Positions 32,518-44,775 of a stretch of DNA of 64,000 nucleotides are shown here, piece by piece. The stretch comes from Podospora comata. Lineage: Eukaryota; Ascomycota; Sordariomycetes; Sordariales; Podosporaceae. A model generated the notes under the pieces. That model saw only the letters and a list, made by a program, of their open reading frames with translations, had not been told where the DNA came from and did not search any database. The DNA lies in the NCBI GenBank assembly GCA_017354895.1, contig CP071496.1, forward strand, positions 3,348,001 through 3,412,000, in the 5' to 3' direction. Within the stretch, counting starts at the first letter, position 1. Each line of letters opens with the position of its first letter. A program made the position numbers and the translations under genes.

Positions 32518-34120
32518 TCAAACCGTGCTGGAAGAGCTGGGTTTGACATCAATGGTCTGGGCCAATTTTGCGTAGTGCTGCCATCTTTCCAGCTCAAATC
32601 GCCGGCTCTCCACGGCTAACTGGGTTAGATCGGCCGATAACTTGATCGAGGGAGAGCCACAAAGATGTATGTCAGCACCGTGCTCCTGGCGAAGATGGTC
32701 GAAAACCTCTGTTGCCGCAATGATGTAGCCGACCCTAGATCCCGGGCAACCTCTGACGATGTGGCCATACAAGCTGCCTGATACTGTGTCAATCACAGCC
32801 GAGCCGCTATCGTCACCTTCGACTGGAGTGTTGAGATTGATCGGGTAGAGCTTTTGCGCCTTCTTGATTGCACGTCCCATTGATACAGCGCTCCTGTCGC
32901 CAACGTACCGCCAATTCCATCTCGAGCTGTGATGGCCATGACTTTATTCATGCGCTTTCCCACTTCAGCCACATTGTGGACCATGACTTTGCGTATCCCG
33001 GTATGTTGGGGGTATGATATGGTGTTTGCCAAAGAGTGTATGATCTCGTTGTTGTCGAGGGCAATCAACGCACAATCGAAACGCCGGTCTGGATGTACGA
33101 GATCGGAAGGCAATATATTCTTTCTTGGTATAGAATCCAATTGCCAAACCGTTTTCGCCGTTTGTCGTGGCCAACTTCGGGCCGGCCTCTCCGTGGGAGT
33201 TCCCACTGTGGAACCGACGCTATTGATACTCGGTGATTCCGCCCAGGGCTGTGACTCGACCACAGGTGTAACGCTTGCGCGGGTAAGAGCTGGATCCAAC
33301 TCTGTTTCTGATTCCATGGGATCTTCGTCATTGTCGTCACTGTCGCTCATGCCGTCGAAACTACAATCCTCGAGACCTGGAGGGAGAGGCTCCTGAGCAG
33401 ATGTAATGTGGAGGTTATCCTCTTGAGTTTCTTGAATGTGACTAACGGTGATTTAGTAGTGGGGATCATCGATTCTGATAATTGTACCACCAGTGGCGCA
33501 ACAGAACGGTAGAGGGTCGGAGGCCTCGTATTTAATGTGAATCCGTCTTCCAATCAGCCGTGTACCTTCTGGTGGGTTCGTCGCGGGGATATTCTGCTTT
33601 CCTACCGCAAAGGTGGTTCTTTCAAGGCCCGAGGCTCCCTCTGCTTCTTGGTCGGGTTGAGTTTCAACGCCTGATGATCCTCCTGCGAGAGTACGGCCTG
33701 GTACAGGTTGCTCTAAAGGCAGTGCGCTGGCACCAATTCCAAACTGGGGATATTTTTCAGGCACAGAACTGCTGCGAATAGAGTCCTCAACGAGAGACCG
33801 TGTCGCGGCATTTGTGCAACAGACCATAATGATAGGCTTTGCGGTCTCTTTTCGTGTACTTATCATGTCATGTAGAGCCGTACGAATATGTCGGCATAGC
33901 CAGGGTCGATATTCCTCAAAACATCTTCGATGTCAGGAAGGAGATGGACGTCGAATCGTTCCTGGGCTGGGCCGCTTGACCCCCATGCCTTCTTGAGCAA
34001 GTCAATCCGGGGCGTGTCAATGATCTGCCCACATGACAGCTCAGGACTTTCCCACTTTTTGCGCTTGAGCTGTCTAGGATTTAGGAAGACATGGTTTTGA
34101 GGACGTTCAATTGGAGTTGA
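32518..34120 (-). pseudogene. broken fungal gene with a GDSG-type protease-like domain
   Basis: Three consecutive minus-strand blocks read as one protein family. Block 1 (about 34120-33875) is LNPRQLKRKKWESPELSCGQ and WGSSGPAQERFDVHLLPDIE. Block 2 (33866-33360) contains IIMVCCTNAATRSLVEDSI, FGIGASALPLEQP and CCATGGTIIRIDDPHY. Block 3 ends PVEGDDSGSAVIDTVSGSLY, then GHIVRGCPGS and YIIAATEVFDHL. The last block is the degenerate trypsin-like (GDSGS-x-V-x-D, YGHIV) domain common in fungal hypothetical proteins. Frame changes occur near 33880 and near 32890, and a TAA lies at 33455-33453, so at least three lesions separate the blocks. Function of intact relatives is unknown to me. Confidence 0.55.
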
Positions 34121-34491
34121 TCATGCTGTAGGACTGCCGCGCGGGCAAGAATGAGCGGGGACATAAAAGAGCACCGTGACATACATCGTGAACTTCAGGC
34201 TGCGCTGGAATGGATTTCACTTTTGGCTGTCGCACAAATGCTACCCAAAAGCCAGCCTCCAATCTGCAGAGTGGCTGAGGGCTTCGTTTCGGGCCGTGCT
34301 AATGCATAAGGTGAGGTGCCTAATAGGCTGGAGAGTATGCCGACTAACCTGCATGTGCTTCAAGGAGATTATTGACCACACCGAATTCAAAAGGAACCAC
34401 ACCTCGTCTTAGCCGAGACTACAAATATACTTTGTCCTGAATAGAACTCTAACAGCTTTTCCCCAGTTTACATCTTACAACCTCAGGAGAA

Positions 34492-35773
34492 ATGGCGTCC
34501 CTTGAGAGGTATTATCTGCGCCATATGGACGGCGTTTTCGTGCCATCGAGGACACCCAGACTTTTCAATGGAGATCGCTCGGCTGTGCTGTGCCACGAAG
34601 TGTACGGAAAATACTATCAGTATCAATGGCGCCTCTTCTCGGGACACAGTCCCACAACCAACAGAGGGATACGTGATCCCGAGCACACATTTCGACTTGT
34701 TCAGCATCTGCACGACGGCAAGACCCGAGAGCAATTGAAGACTCTGCTGAGGTCCACAATATCGAGCGCATCTGACGAAGAATGTGAAAGGTACATTGAC
34801 CTGGCGGCCCGTCTCCTCACTATGATGAAGATCGGCGTTCCGAAGAATCAACTCATGACCCGCAGATTTCTCCGATGGGAGCAGGGAACAATCAGAGACT
34901 TTGCGAGTGACTTCTTCAAGGAGTCGCCCAAACTTAGTTACGAACGAATCAGACTGCCGAAGATTTTCAATGCTCGGAGCATCAACAAGATCGGAGGGAT
35001 CAATATCAGCTTAACTGACAACCTTGCTGACCAGCTGCTGTTGACTGGTGATGATTCAACGCTGTTGATATTTCATCATGCCTCGTTCCTAGAGTGCCAC
35101 CTACAGTATGGCTTCCAGCCTTCTTCACCCCCTCCGTAGGTAGATAGCAGAGCATGTGGGCTGGATACGACAAACGCAGCACCCATGGCAACCTTGAACA
35201 TGGGTTCTGGTACATTGCTTCTCGCCCCTTTGACTACAAGATTGCAGCGTTATTCTGCTTCTGAAACATGAACTGTAGCTTACACTCACATACAGGCCAT
35301 TCTCGGCACCTCTATACCCGGCAGATCTCGTTCATGAAAAACTGTCCACCATTGCGCTCCTTTTCCCACAGTCAGAGTTCACGTTAACCACGCGGAGGGG
35401 CCGGTTCAGCCGGAACTCGTCATGGCTGCGGAAGCTTTGCCTTGCCCACGAGCAGTCAGGACAGCATCCAACTGGAATCGACCCTCGCCTCTCTATTTGT
35501 GGCACCCTCCAAGCCCACGACCGTCAGATCGAACGGTTCCACTTCTGGAGAGACAGGCTGGTGATCCTGAAACAGACCTATGATGATACTACGCTGAGCT
35601 CTCTCCAGCAGTGGTGGTATGATCGTCGGAACGGGGTGCAATGGTACACCTTTTGGGTTGCGGCCCTTGTGTTGCTCATCCCGACCGTGCTGAGTTTGTT
35701 GCAGACGGTGGCGGCTTTCTTGCAGGTGTATAAGGCTTGGGTCCCGACTGTTGAAGTTAAAATGGGGGCGTGA
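34492..35773 (+). CDS. conserved fungal hypothetical protein with C-terminal transmembrane helix (2 exons)
   Basis: Exons 34492-35105 and 35296-35773 encode 363 residues. The 190-nt intron (GTATGG...CATACAG) restores the family pattern HASFLECHLQ to LYPADLVHEKLSTIALLFPQ. Diagnostic segments are LPKIFNARSINKIGGINISL, TDNLADQLLL, FHFWRDRLVILKQTYDD and WWYDRRNGVQWYTFWVAALV. The last segment runs into a single membrane helix near residues 325-350. I recall this architecture as a widespread but uncharacterised Sordariomycete/Dothideomycete family, often in accessory regions. There is no signal peptide; the C-terminal anchor suggests a tail-anchored or cytosol-facing protein. Frame intact in this model. 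Confidence 0.72.
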
Positions 35774-37935
35774 GCTCCAAGAGGTATCCAGAGACTCAGA
35801 GAGACCTTGTAACCCTTGGCGAATTAGCTATGATAGAAGATGTCACTGAGCACGGGAATGGAAAGCTTTTCGTACCCCCAACTCCACCTCGCACCCGCCA
35901 AGCAGACTCTTATCTGAAGTCTTTCCATTGTCTGAACTGTATGCGGAACGTTGCTTTGCTACCCGACCCCCTGATCAGCTTCATCACCCTCCTTAAACGC
36001 TGAGTCAGTATGCCGGAGATAAGACTTTGCATTGTGGCTGCAAATAGCAAAGCAAGCACAGCACTCATACAGGCCACCACCTCGGACTCGAGTATTCATC
36101 ATCGTGTTTACTTTCTCCCAATTGGATCAGACAGTTCCCATTCCGAGTTACGGGATTGGACCCCTCGGACTCGGGTCCCCAGGCTCGATGAGGTTAGGTA
36201 ATTCAAGGCCCTCACCAATCGGGACATTCCTGGTTTTGCTGGAACACCTCGCATTCGCTCACGGCTGGTGCACCTAGCCTGCTGCTTCTGGTGCATCCCC
36301 TGGCGACAAAGATTGCGTATTAACACTGGGCCTTGTGTGAGGTGTTGCATGATCCCAACATCTCACCGAGCTCAGGAGCATGCCATGGCTAGGTAGGTAC
36401 CTGGGCTTAGTTGAATTGTGTATAAAGGGACCAGCCCTTCTCCAGGATCGAGCAACACTGCCTTCATGCCATATGAACAATTGGTTAAACAGCGTCTTAA
36501 CCACATACCTCCCCTATCATCTTGAAACCTTTCCAACTGCAAACGACGCCCAATCCCACAGGATTACTCAGAATCACTACTTGGTAAAAGTAAGGCCTCG
36601 CTGTTTTCACTTGTTTTGGTTTGATGCAAGTTATACGCTAGGCTAACCGCAATCTAGGGTTACAAGATGAATCCCTCGAGTCAAAGTAATGACCTTGCTG
36701 GCATTGGAGTATGGTCAGGATTTTCGGCATGTTTCACAAGCAACACTAGACCGACGATAGACACCAAGATAGAGAAGACCATGCTCTTTGATGGGAAGAA
36801 AAAGGCTGCCATGGTTTTTAAGGAGGAGGGTTCGGGCAATAGGGATAAGATTACCAGTAGCTATAGCCCTGTGGCTCGATGGCTGACTGAGAATTCGAAG
36901 GCTGCTCCATGGAGCCACATCAGGAGTTAGAACTATATAAGGAAGAAGAACCCCAGATAGCCTTCATAAGTCTAGTGCTTCGAGCAGGTGGCAACGGTCC
37001 CTAGCTGCCTATCAGGAGGTAGTGCTCGACTGTGGTTCTGACACTATGAGATAATTCTGTATTACCTCAGCTGAAGACCGAATCATCTCAAACCTTACTT
37101 GATCAAGCTCATCACTGCAGGGAATGCTATGCCTCGAGCCCATCAGCAACGAGTCAATGCCGGTGGCACGCACACCTCAACCCCAACTCCCGTGTATCAA
37201 GCAATCAACAGCGTACCAGTCCCGATTCGATTTTATCTCTGGGGAAGAGAGAGAGTACGAAGTATGCAGTGTGGTGAAAGTAAAGGTGGGGCATAGGGGA
37301 TGTACAAAAGGGTCTGAGAGGTATTTTGCTGAAGAGAAGCGTATGGAGCACTTTCGGGTCAAGGATGAAAACACGGATGTCATATAACAGGATGGCCACA
37401 ACAGGAAACTTGGGCATCAGAGACATCAATGGCAGACCGAAGCTAACCCCTGACTCAAGTGGGGCCATCTGGGGAGTCCCTTAAAGTTGCATGGCAACAT
37501 GGCCACAGTCACTAACACCATACGTATCCACCTTTCACTCTTCTCGCATTCCTCCATCAAGGCTCCAGTCTCCGAATCCATTGTGCTTTATCCATTGTTC
37601 CATCATACCTAGTACGCGCCCCTCCTCATTCTAGACCGCCCTACCCACAGGTGACACCGGTGATGTCTCCAACTCGTATCTCATTCCCGTCGGGATGCGA
37701 ACCCGAAATTCTGTTGGTCTCGTCTGCCTTGTCATCTCGGCAGGAGACCCAATGCTGTTAAGCTCCGTGGGTGGCTAAAGCCCCTCAATTCGGGAGGCGA
37801 ACGATCGCCGTCCAGTTCCTTCTTGGTGGTGCCTTCTGCCAGAGAACCTGAATTCGCAGTATCAAGCTCGGGCTTTTGGCCATAAGGAGAGTTGTTGTCT
37901 CCAGGGGGATTTCCGTTGCTGGTCTCCCTTGTGCG
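35774..37935. other. 2.2-kb accessory spacer, no supported gene
   Basis: Several short frames (for example 36667-36930, plus, 87 codons) lack domains. Polymorphic-looking, low-complexity-free sequence; nothing structural is evident. Confidence 0.4.
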
Positions 37936-39183
37936 TTATCTTCGGGGTCGTATGTAGGAACAGAAGCAGAAGCTTAACAAGGCGACGAGAATAAAGGTGC
38001 CTCCGACTGCAGGTCCGACGGTCAGGCCGATGGGCTTCGGGTTTGTAATACCAGCTGGTGGCTCTGAAGAGGTTGGTAAGGCTTCGGGAGGCGTGGTGGT
38101 GGCCATGGTAAATGTCGATAGGGTAGTGTCTTGTGTGAAGATCAACGTGCTTGAAAGAGTGGATGAATCAGCTTCCGATGATGACGACTCGGAAGAAGTT
38201 GCGTCAAACGTAGTTGTATCAGAGGCAGTTCTGTCGGAAGAAGTGCGTCAGGAGAGGTTGTCTCAGATGAAGTCATGTCTGAAGAAGCGAAGAAGGCCAA
38301 CCAGACGATGTCCAATAAGACCGAGGCAATTCAGAAGAGGTCAAATCATCGCTTTTCAAGTCATGGCTTGCAGTTGCACTGGATAAGCTCTCTTTCGATG
38401 GCGACTCTGAAGAGAATGGCTGAGTGAAAAGGATGCTGGGCAAAGATTCTTCAGATTTCTGACCGGTTTCAATACCCGTGAACGTGGTCTCCTCGGAACT
38501 AGTGGTGGTGGATGGCGGCAAATCGACGCCTCTCCACACAAGCTGGATCACAGGGAATACGGAGGCAGAGATAAGGGTGCGTTTCTATGTGTGCCAGCCG
38601 TCATCAAAGATTGTTGTCAATGTACATTCTGTTGCTGAAACAGTAACCAAGGGAAGGGCTCCATCTATGACACCTTGGGACGGACAGCTGGCGCATGTAA
38701 ACATCCCAGTGGTGACTGTCTGGATACATGCTATCGCGTGTCTGTTGAAGGGTTCTCCAGGATAAAGGCCGTATCCGCTTATCGAATTCAGTCAGTATGG
38801 TACCCAGTTTAGACTCATCCAAATTTACTGAGACTTATCTAGACAACTTACGTCAGGCAGCAGAGTGCGCCAGTCTCGTCACTTTCTAACAGGTCGGCAA
38901 AATCGTGAAGGACATCGAAATACTGACCATCGTGAGTCACATTGTATGCAGTAGACCACCCATCTGGGCTAATCAAGCCTTGGGAATAGAAAAGGCCTGC
39001 CGAAAGCGATATGCCGGCATGCGTGTCGAGAAACACTGCCAATCCATGCAGCCGGTTGAAATGTACATATAACACCCATTTTCGGTTCGTCGAGGACCCA
39101 ATTACACATGATGAGCATTCTGCGATTGCTGTGATTGCAATGCGTAAGCGATTCAATGGGGTTCTCGGCCGTGAGAATAACAC
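37936..39183 (-). pseudogene. broken paralogue of the single-pass membrane protein at 40762-41995
   Basis: Minus-strand blocks read FYSQGLISPDGWSTAYNV and DETGALCCLT. An intron follows (GTAAGT...GATAAG, about 38851-38783), then GYGLYPGEPFN, CIQTVTTGMFTCASC and VIQLVWRGVDLPP. A Ser/Thr-rich stretch and a C-terminal membrane segment (VGPAVGGTFILVALLSFCFC) come last. The order, the FYSxGL/GW, DETxAxxC and IQLVWRxxDLP motifs and the intron position all match the plus-strand copy. A TAG interrupts the frame (38588-38586), and a frame change in the Ser-rich part separates it from the membrane segment. The 5' exon could not be resolved. Decayed copy. Confidence 0.58.
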
Positions 39184-39508
39184 GGTGGAGATGTTGACTG
39201 CTAACTTCAGACAAGGCGGTTGTTAGTATAAGAGATAGTATAAATCAAATGGGTGCGGGGTTATGAGAAGCGAGACAGAAAGCAGCACGCACATGCAAGT
39301 CCATCTTAAGCAACTACTGATGACGGCATCATGAATTCCCCTTCATCTGTCAGTGAAACCCATACATAGACCGATACTCATGTCACTTGGGTCACACTTC
39401 ACACGTCGGGTGACATCATTCAGCCTTCATCGTACAAGGTGTCATCGTCCATAACAATTGTTCGACATGGTTACGCTGAACCGGTCTCAAGGAAACATCA
39501 TTTCAAGA

Positions 39509-39964
39509 TCAAGCTCCAGGACAAAGCCCAAGCATAGAGCAAACCTCCCAGATATGCCCATCCAAGTCCTCAAAGCTGCGGTTGTACATGCCCATATCCT
39601 GCCCATAGTTCTTCAACACATACGGATCTGCCTTGCCACCTGCATTGACCGCCTGCTCAATAAACGCATCCACACTCGCCTTGTCTTTCGTCATGAAAGA
39701 GAAGAGGGCCTCGGTCGACTTGAAAGCGTCAACAACGGATGTGCCAGGCCGGTTGAATGTTTTGAAACGCTCATGGATATGAATCATGAGAGAGACTTGG
39801 GAGTTGGCACCGGGAAGGCGGAATGCGGAAGATTTGTCATCGGACCAGAGCTTGATGTGGTCGAAGTTGAGGGCGACGAAGAAGACGGTTGCTTTTTCGA
39901 GATTTATGGTTGGGAGATTGACGACGAAGGTAGGGGGGTTGGTGACACTGGTTTCGGAGGACAT
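39509..39964 (-). CDS. VOC / glyoxalase-bleomycin resistance superfamily protein
   Basis: Single exon of 151 residues from ATG 39964. The pattern VNLPTINLEKATVFFVALNF starts the first beta-alpha-beta module, and GKADPYVLKNYGQDMGMYNR followed by FEDLDGHIWEVCSM ends the second. The final D-x-x-G-H-x-W-E carries the conserved metal-ligand Glu. It resembles short fungal PhnB/glyoxalase-like proteins. No signal peptide; cytosolic. It lies between the two inverted membrane-protein paralogues and is transcribed toward the broken one. Substrate unknown. Confidence 0.85.
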   Translation of the reverse strand: MSSETSVTNPPTFVVNLPTINLEKATVFFVALNFDHIKLWSDDKSSAFRLPGANSQVSLMIHIHERFKTFNRPGTSVVDAFKSTEALFSFMTKDKASVDAFIEQAVNAGGKADPYVLKNYGQDMGMYNRSFEDLDGHIWEVCSMLGLCPGA

Positions 39965-40761
39965 GGTGACCGGCCGGTTGGACTCTGGTCGCTCAGGGAA
40001 GTTAAGTGGGTTGTTAAAGGATGCTGTGTGGGAGTTCAATTAATGGGATGAAGGCGGGCAAAGATGTCAACTATTATACCCATCATTCAACGTTCACATC
40101 ATCGATAGACGGCATGATATTTGTCCCGAGCAGCGATGAGCTGACCAAGACATGGCGCGTCTATGTTGGGAATCGCGCGTCGCTGCCTGGAAGCTAAGGT
40201 GGCATTAGGCTGGCCTGCTCGCATCCATTGCACGAGTTCCCGTGACTTGCCGGGACTTGCTCCAATCATGGCCGCGGGGCACAGGCCAGGGAGCCTTGTG
40301 TTTGCAGTATTCAAGTATTGACCCGAGAGGTACCTTGCTTTTGCTGCAGAAACCACCGACTCCCGGTCAACTTTACATCATGGCATCGGTTCATCAGCCC
40401 AGCCAGCTTTCCCGCCCTCGTATGGCGTGCACAGCAATTTGTTGGCCCATGCTGTGCCCCTTGGTCAACGGCAGACTGGTGAGCGACTTGTCGGCTTGGT
40501 GAAGCAAACGGGCTTACGAATTCGGCTGAGCTTCTTCATTCCCGTCAGACAGATAGCTGTACAACATCCACAGTTTGTTTGATAGGCTATCTGGCTGCTG
40601 TGCGAACGAAGCTCTGTCTTTACCCGTGACAATCTCGACCAAAGACGCGAGCTTTGTCCAGCTCGGTGAAAATATTACGAGTGACAGGAAATCTCCCCAA
40701 AAGTTCTCTACTTCCCCCGACAACATGTTTGTCACAGGCAGACAAGTACAACCAGGTGGCA
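39965..40761. other. divergent spacer between the VOC gene and the plus-strand membrane protein
   Basis: No supported gene; upstream frames here have no family pattern. Confidence 0.4.
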
Positions 40762-41995
40762 ATGATGACACTACTAGCAAGGTCAGAGTCGAATGGTCGA
40801 CAGCTCATCGGCCCACTGACGACGGTTTACACCCCATCACACAATTGCAGATTTGGCTTTGTCGAATCTGGGAATAGCGATGCATCGACCACCACTCTTG
40901 ACACCATCGGCTATTCCTATGGAAGCGATTGTCCCAGCATCAGGTCATGTCTGCCGAGCATGGCAACAATAGTCCGGCGAGACTTCTACTCGCCCGGTCT
41001 CTACTGTCCGATGGGATGGGAAAGGGCGACAAAGATCACCCATGGGATGACGGACAGTGTTCGAGCAATCAACAACCTTCGAGCTCTTTCCACAGACGAA
41101 ACAGCTGCGTTCTACTGTCCATCGTGAGTCTCACGGCCCAGAAACTCCGCCAGCCGGGGTTCAACCGCTAACCATGATGACTCGAAATAGCGGATTTACC
41201 TCGAACTACACCGTCTGGTCCTCAACCGACGCCCCCCCTTGCTGCGCGTCAACCATGATAGAGGGGACCTTTACCTATTGGACCCGCAACCCTCGAGGCT
41301 ACAGTCTTGAACAAAGGTTACGAGTGGGCCGGACAGTTACCCTGTCGGCAATCACCTCCGAGCACCTTGCCGTTCAAGCAACTATCACGATGGAATCTCT
41401 TCCCAATGTCTATAGGAGACAAAACATGGATGCGATCAACCCTAGCACTCAGGCTCCAACCTTGGTGGTTTCGTCAGCTATCACCCGCGCGCCTGCCATC
41501 CAGCTCGTCTGGCGCTCTATCGACCTCCCCGCGGCAGCAAATAACGGAACACCAAACGGCAATTCTCCCTCGGTCAACACCGCCGGGGTAGTGGTGGGCG
41601 CTACTGTTGGTGCTGTGGTTGCGATATCCCTCATTGTGTTCGTAATCTGGCTCTGGTGCAGGAAAAAGAAAGAAAAGTCTGCCACTGTATACGAAACTAC
41701 GGAGAACACTGGAAACGTCGATGAGAGCAAAGCTCAATCAGAATTGGCAACTGGAAGTGCTGTCGTAGAGCTGTCCACAGCTGGCAGTCCCCAATTACCT
41801 GCCAGTCCAATAACACTGCGCAATGCTGATGCTTCTGATGGTTTGTTTAGGGCGGTGGTGCCGACCGGTAGAGCGGGAACTGATAGCAGACCGTCAGTAG
41901 CGTATGAGCTGGACTCTGAGCTCGACCGGCGCGATGTCGGCGCCAAGTCTATGTCTGAAGGACATAATGTTCCAACCACGGGCAGACTAGAATAA
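40762..41995 (+). CDS. fungal single-pass membrane protein, Cys-rich ectodomain (2 exons)
   Basis: Exons 40762-41123 and 41191-41995 encode 388 residues. The 67-nt intron (GTGAGT...GAAATAG) joins AAFYCPS to GFTSNYTVW. The N-terminal half has PLTTVYTPSHNC, DCPSIRSCLPS, DFYSPGLYCPMGW and paired cysteines (APPCCAST). This is the layout of a fungal family with a Cys-rich ectodomain. It is followed by IQLVWRSIDLP, a disordered linker and one transmembrane helix (VVVGATVGAVVAISLIVFVI) with a basic stop-transfer WCRKKKEK. The C-terminal 90 residues are cytosolic, acidic and Ser/Thr-rich. No N-terminal signal peptide is obvious, a feature I associate with the family. Role unknown; surface sensing is speculation. 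Confidence 0.75.
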
Positions 41996-42559
41996 CTACA
42001 TCCTTTATCTACAGAGAACTAGACAACGTAGGTATATTTTCTTTCCACGTGAGTCTCTCTTGTGAATAGCCGTACGACTGGCATTGAACCAAGGTAATAT
42101 AATGTCTGACTATCTGCGGTATGAGATTACAATCTGAACCATCATCTACACGTCTCTGAGTCTTGCTGGATACACACAGTAAAGGTAGTCCTTGATAACC
42201 TTGGCTTTTTTAATTGTGTCCACCTGGAGCCACTTGTGTCTAAGGTACCTATGTAGCACTGCTTTGTTAAGGTCGTGAAGTGCTAATATCTGTGAGGGAA
42301 CAGTAAAATCAACGCCATTGCATGCGCCATATCTACCTATGTACCTGCTATTCTTACCTGGTGCGTTACGTTGTACCTGTGCAGCCAGCCAAAGTTAAGA
42401 GGCCGATGCTGCGGATAAAAATACCAACCTATTAACTCTCGTCCCCGCCATCCCAGAAAAGCCCACCAATTTAATACAAAATGGCACTCTGCCTGTCTGC
42501 TCTGATAATTCTCTCCCTCCCATAGCTCCGCAGGCTATACGAGCTATTTGCCCGGACGC
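41996..42559. other. 3' region and spacer
   Basis: No feature supported. Confidence 0.4.
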
Positions 42560-43700
42560 ATCAATTGTTTGTAATCATCCTGCCGCTTCTGATCTAGTGA
42601 TATCTAACCCCAAATATAATTATATATTCTTTTTATGTTTTTCTAGGGTCTTTCGTTACGGTACTGCTTGTCCATCTCGGCGTTTTTCTTTCTAGAATTT
42701 CGATCGGGCTTTCTAAATATAAGATAAGCGAGCCTGTGAAGACTCTTAAGGAGGTAAAGGCTATTAAGGAACCGTTTACGAATAAATAAAACGCGAGTAT
42801 AATCAACCTTATAGACGTCGTTTAAGAACCTTTAGATAGAGAATTTTACAGAAAACGCTGAGATAAGTGGATCTATCTGAAGCACGATATTATCCAGATA
42901 CTGTTAGAACTACTTCGTTCTGTGCGGCTAGAGGAGGGGTAATATATCGGTCTCTGGATCTCCGCTGTTATTCCGCTAGATTTATCGCTTTATAGTGACA
43001 TTATAGTCAGAGGGAGGTTCATCTTTTAGTAGAGCACCGCCACGGTAAGACCAAAAAATCACTTCGATATACTTACGGTTCATCACAATAGCGCGCCCTG
43101 TCGAGTACTATTTACCGGGCTATATATAGTAAACGCAGCCACTCGATAATACGGGATTATACTCCTCATAGCTAACGGTCTTAGTATAGTAGTATATTCC
43201 TTACCTAAAACAGCTTATATATAACTATACCGCTTGCCGGGCCCGCATACGTAGAATCTCTCTTATATAGCTATAAACACTCTCGGTATATTTAAAATAT
43301 GTTTTAAAGAAATTGTTGCTTTTAGGAATAGATTTAGCGTGTATTTTGAATATATATTTAATGAGGGATTGGTCTAGAATACGTTAAACCACGGTCGTAT
43401 TAGTTCGCTGGCGTAACTACGGAGTAGTAAGTTAACGTAATTTAGATACTTAATATCTTGATATATACCGAATACGGTATAATAAACTAGATCCCGTCCG
43501 GTCGTCATGCTATCCTACTTAGTAGCCTCCTAAATATAGAAGGGATCTTAAGAGCGATAGAGCTAGTGACAGAATAAAAAGAGTGTAGAAAGAAGTGGAT
43601 AAGAGAGATGACATGTTGATTTTAAGTAGGAACGAGACCTGTAGTTTAAATAACCGACAGGTTAACTATATTTAGGTTTGGGAACAAAAGATGTGAGGGA
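42560..43700. repeat. AT-rich, RIP-like decayed island
   Basis: About 1.1 kb dense in TA dinucleotides and stop codons in all frames, with no open frame worth listing. Composition differs sharply from flanking genes. It looks like an ancient transposon or repeat altered by repeat-induced point mutation. The original element cannot be identified by eye. Confidence 0.6.
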
Positions 43701-44388
43701 TCAGCTACGCAAAATTGCCGGACGTTATGTGTATGGCAAAGTTGCATTGGTTGAACTAGGATACCAGCCGGATTGATGTATATCGAGGGCTATATTCGTC
43801 TAATTATGGATAGTTTCAGTGTTTCAAGTTCGTCAATCTAAGCAAAGACTTACTCATTAGTTTTAACGTTATCCCTATCTAATTTATACAGATCAAGCTT
43901 TCGGCCAAATGTTGATACGTTGACGGAACCACAAGTGGAATAAAACGCAAACATCGCCCGCCAAAATCGCGGCCGGTGCCATCACTGTCCATGACTAATA
44001 CCTTGTTGCTTTCCAGACCGTTTCATTGGGCTTAAATGTCGCTAAAATGGCGGTTCACATATTGTAGGCGTAGAAGGGAGCGGCCTTAAGCCTGACAAAG
44101 TCAAATTTAATTCCTTAGGAAATTTGCCAGCATCCGACACTGACGTGAACAGCCTCACTCATTATCACTAAACAAAAGAATAGCATCCCCCATTTTGGGC
44201 TCGTGAGTGTAGAATGTAGTTCGGAAACCCGCAGCCCTGTCATAAGCTACTGATGGGGTTTCACTAGCGGGTGGCTGAAAAAAGGGTAAAGATGTGAAGT
44301 GGCTTGTAACCGGCTTTAATATACTGCTTGCAAGGCTGATCTGTGAAAAGCTGGCATGCCAGTAAGTGGGTCCACTTCCTTATCCAAT
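43701..44388. other. spacer, no supported gene
   Basis: Moderately AT-rich; no feature seen. Confidence 0.4.
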
Positions 44389-44775
44389 CTAACTAGATAC
44401 ATGATATCCTGTATCAGCTACATAAATATTAGCATATGTACGGCTATTTGAAAAGCTGATGTGTACTTGGACAATGAGATTAGGGAGAAAGATGACAACT
44501 TTCCAAGCCAAGGGGAAGGGATGTTCTAGGCTATGGGCAAGCCGCCCGTGCTTGGCAAGGGCAAACACAAGAGCGAGCACAAGCCAGACACCAAAGAAGA
44601 CGACCAGGGTAGCGAGCCAAATGGGTTTGAGAGTTTTCCACGCCTTCAGGTTGCGCCAAAACGCGATTCCGATGTAAAGGACGTGGCAGACCAAGGTTAT
44701 GACAAACGCAACGATGGTCCAGTGAAACAGGGTGTCGGTGACAAGGGACTCCATCTTTTGCATACCTCGCCACAT
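44389..44775 (-). CDS. candidate small membrane protein
   Basis: A frame of 128 residues from ATG 44775 (it stays open further upstream). It has three hydrophobic segments: HWTIVAFVITLVCHVLYIGI, IWLATLVVFFGVWLVLALVF and FPLAWKVVIFLPNLIVQVHI. Short charged loops (WRNLKAWKTLK, AKHGRLAHSLEHP) separate them. This regular spacing is unlikely for a chance frame, but no family was recognised and no introns were needed. It could be an orphan membrane protein or a remnant. Moderate to low confidence. Confidence 0.42.
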   Translation of the reverse strand: MWRGMQKMESLVTDTLFHWTIVAFVITLVCHVLYIGIAFWRNLKAWKTLKPIWLATLVVFFGVWLVLALVFALAKHGRLAHSLEHPFPLAWKVVIFLPNLIVQVHISFSNSRTYANIYVADTGYHVSS

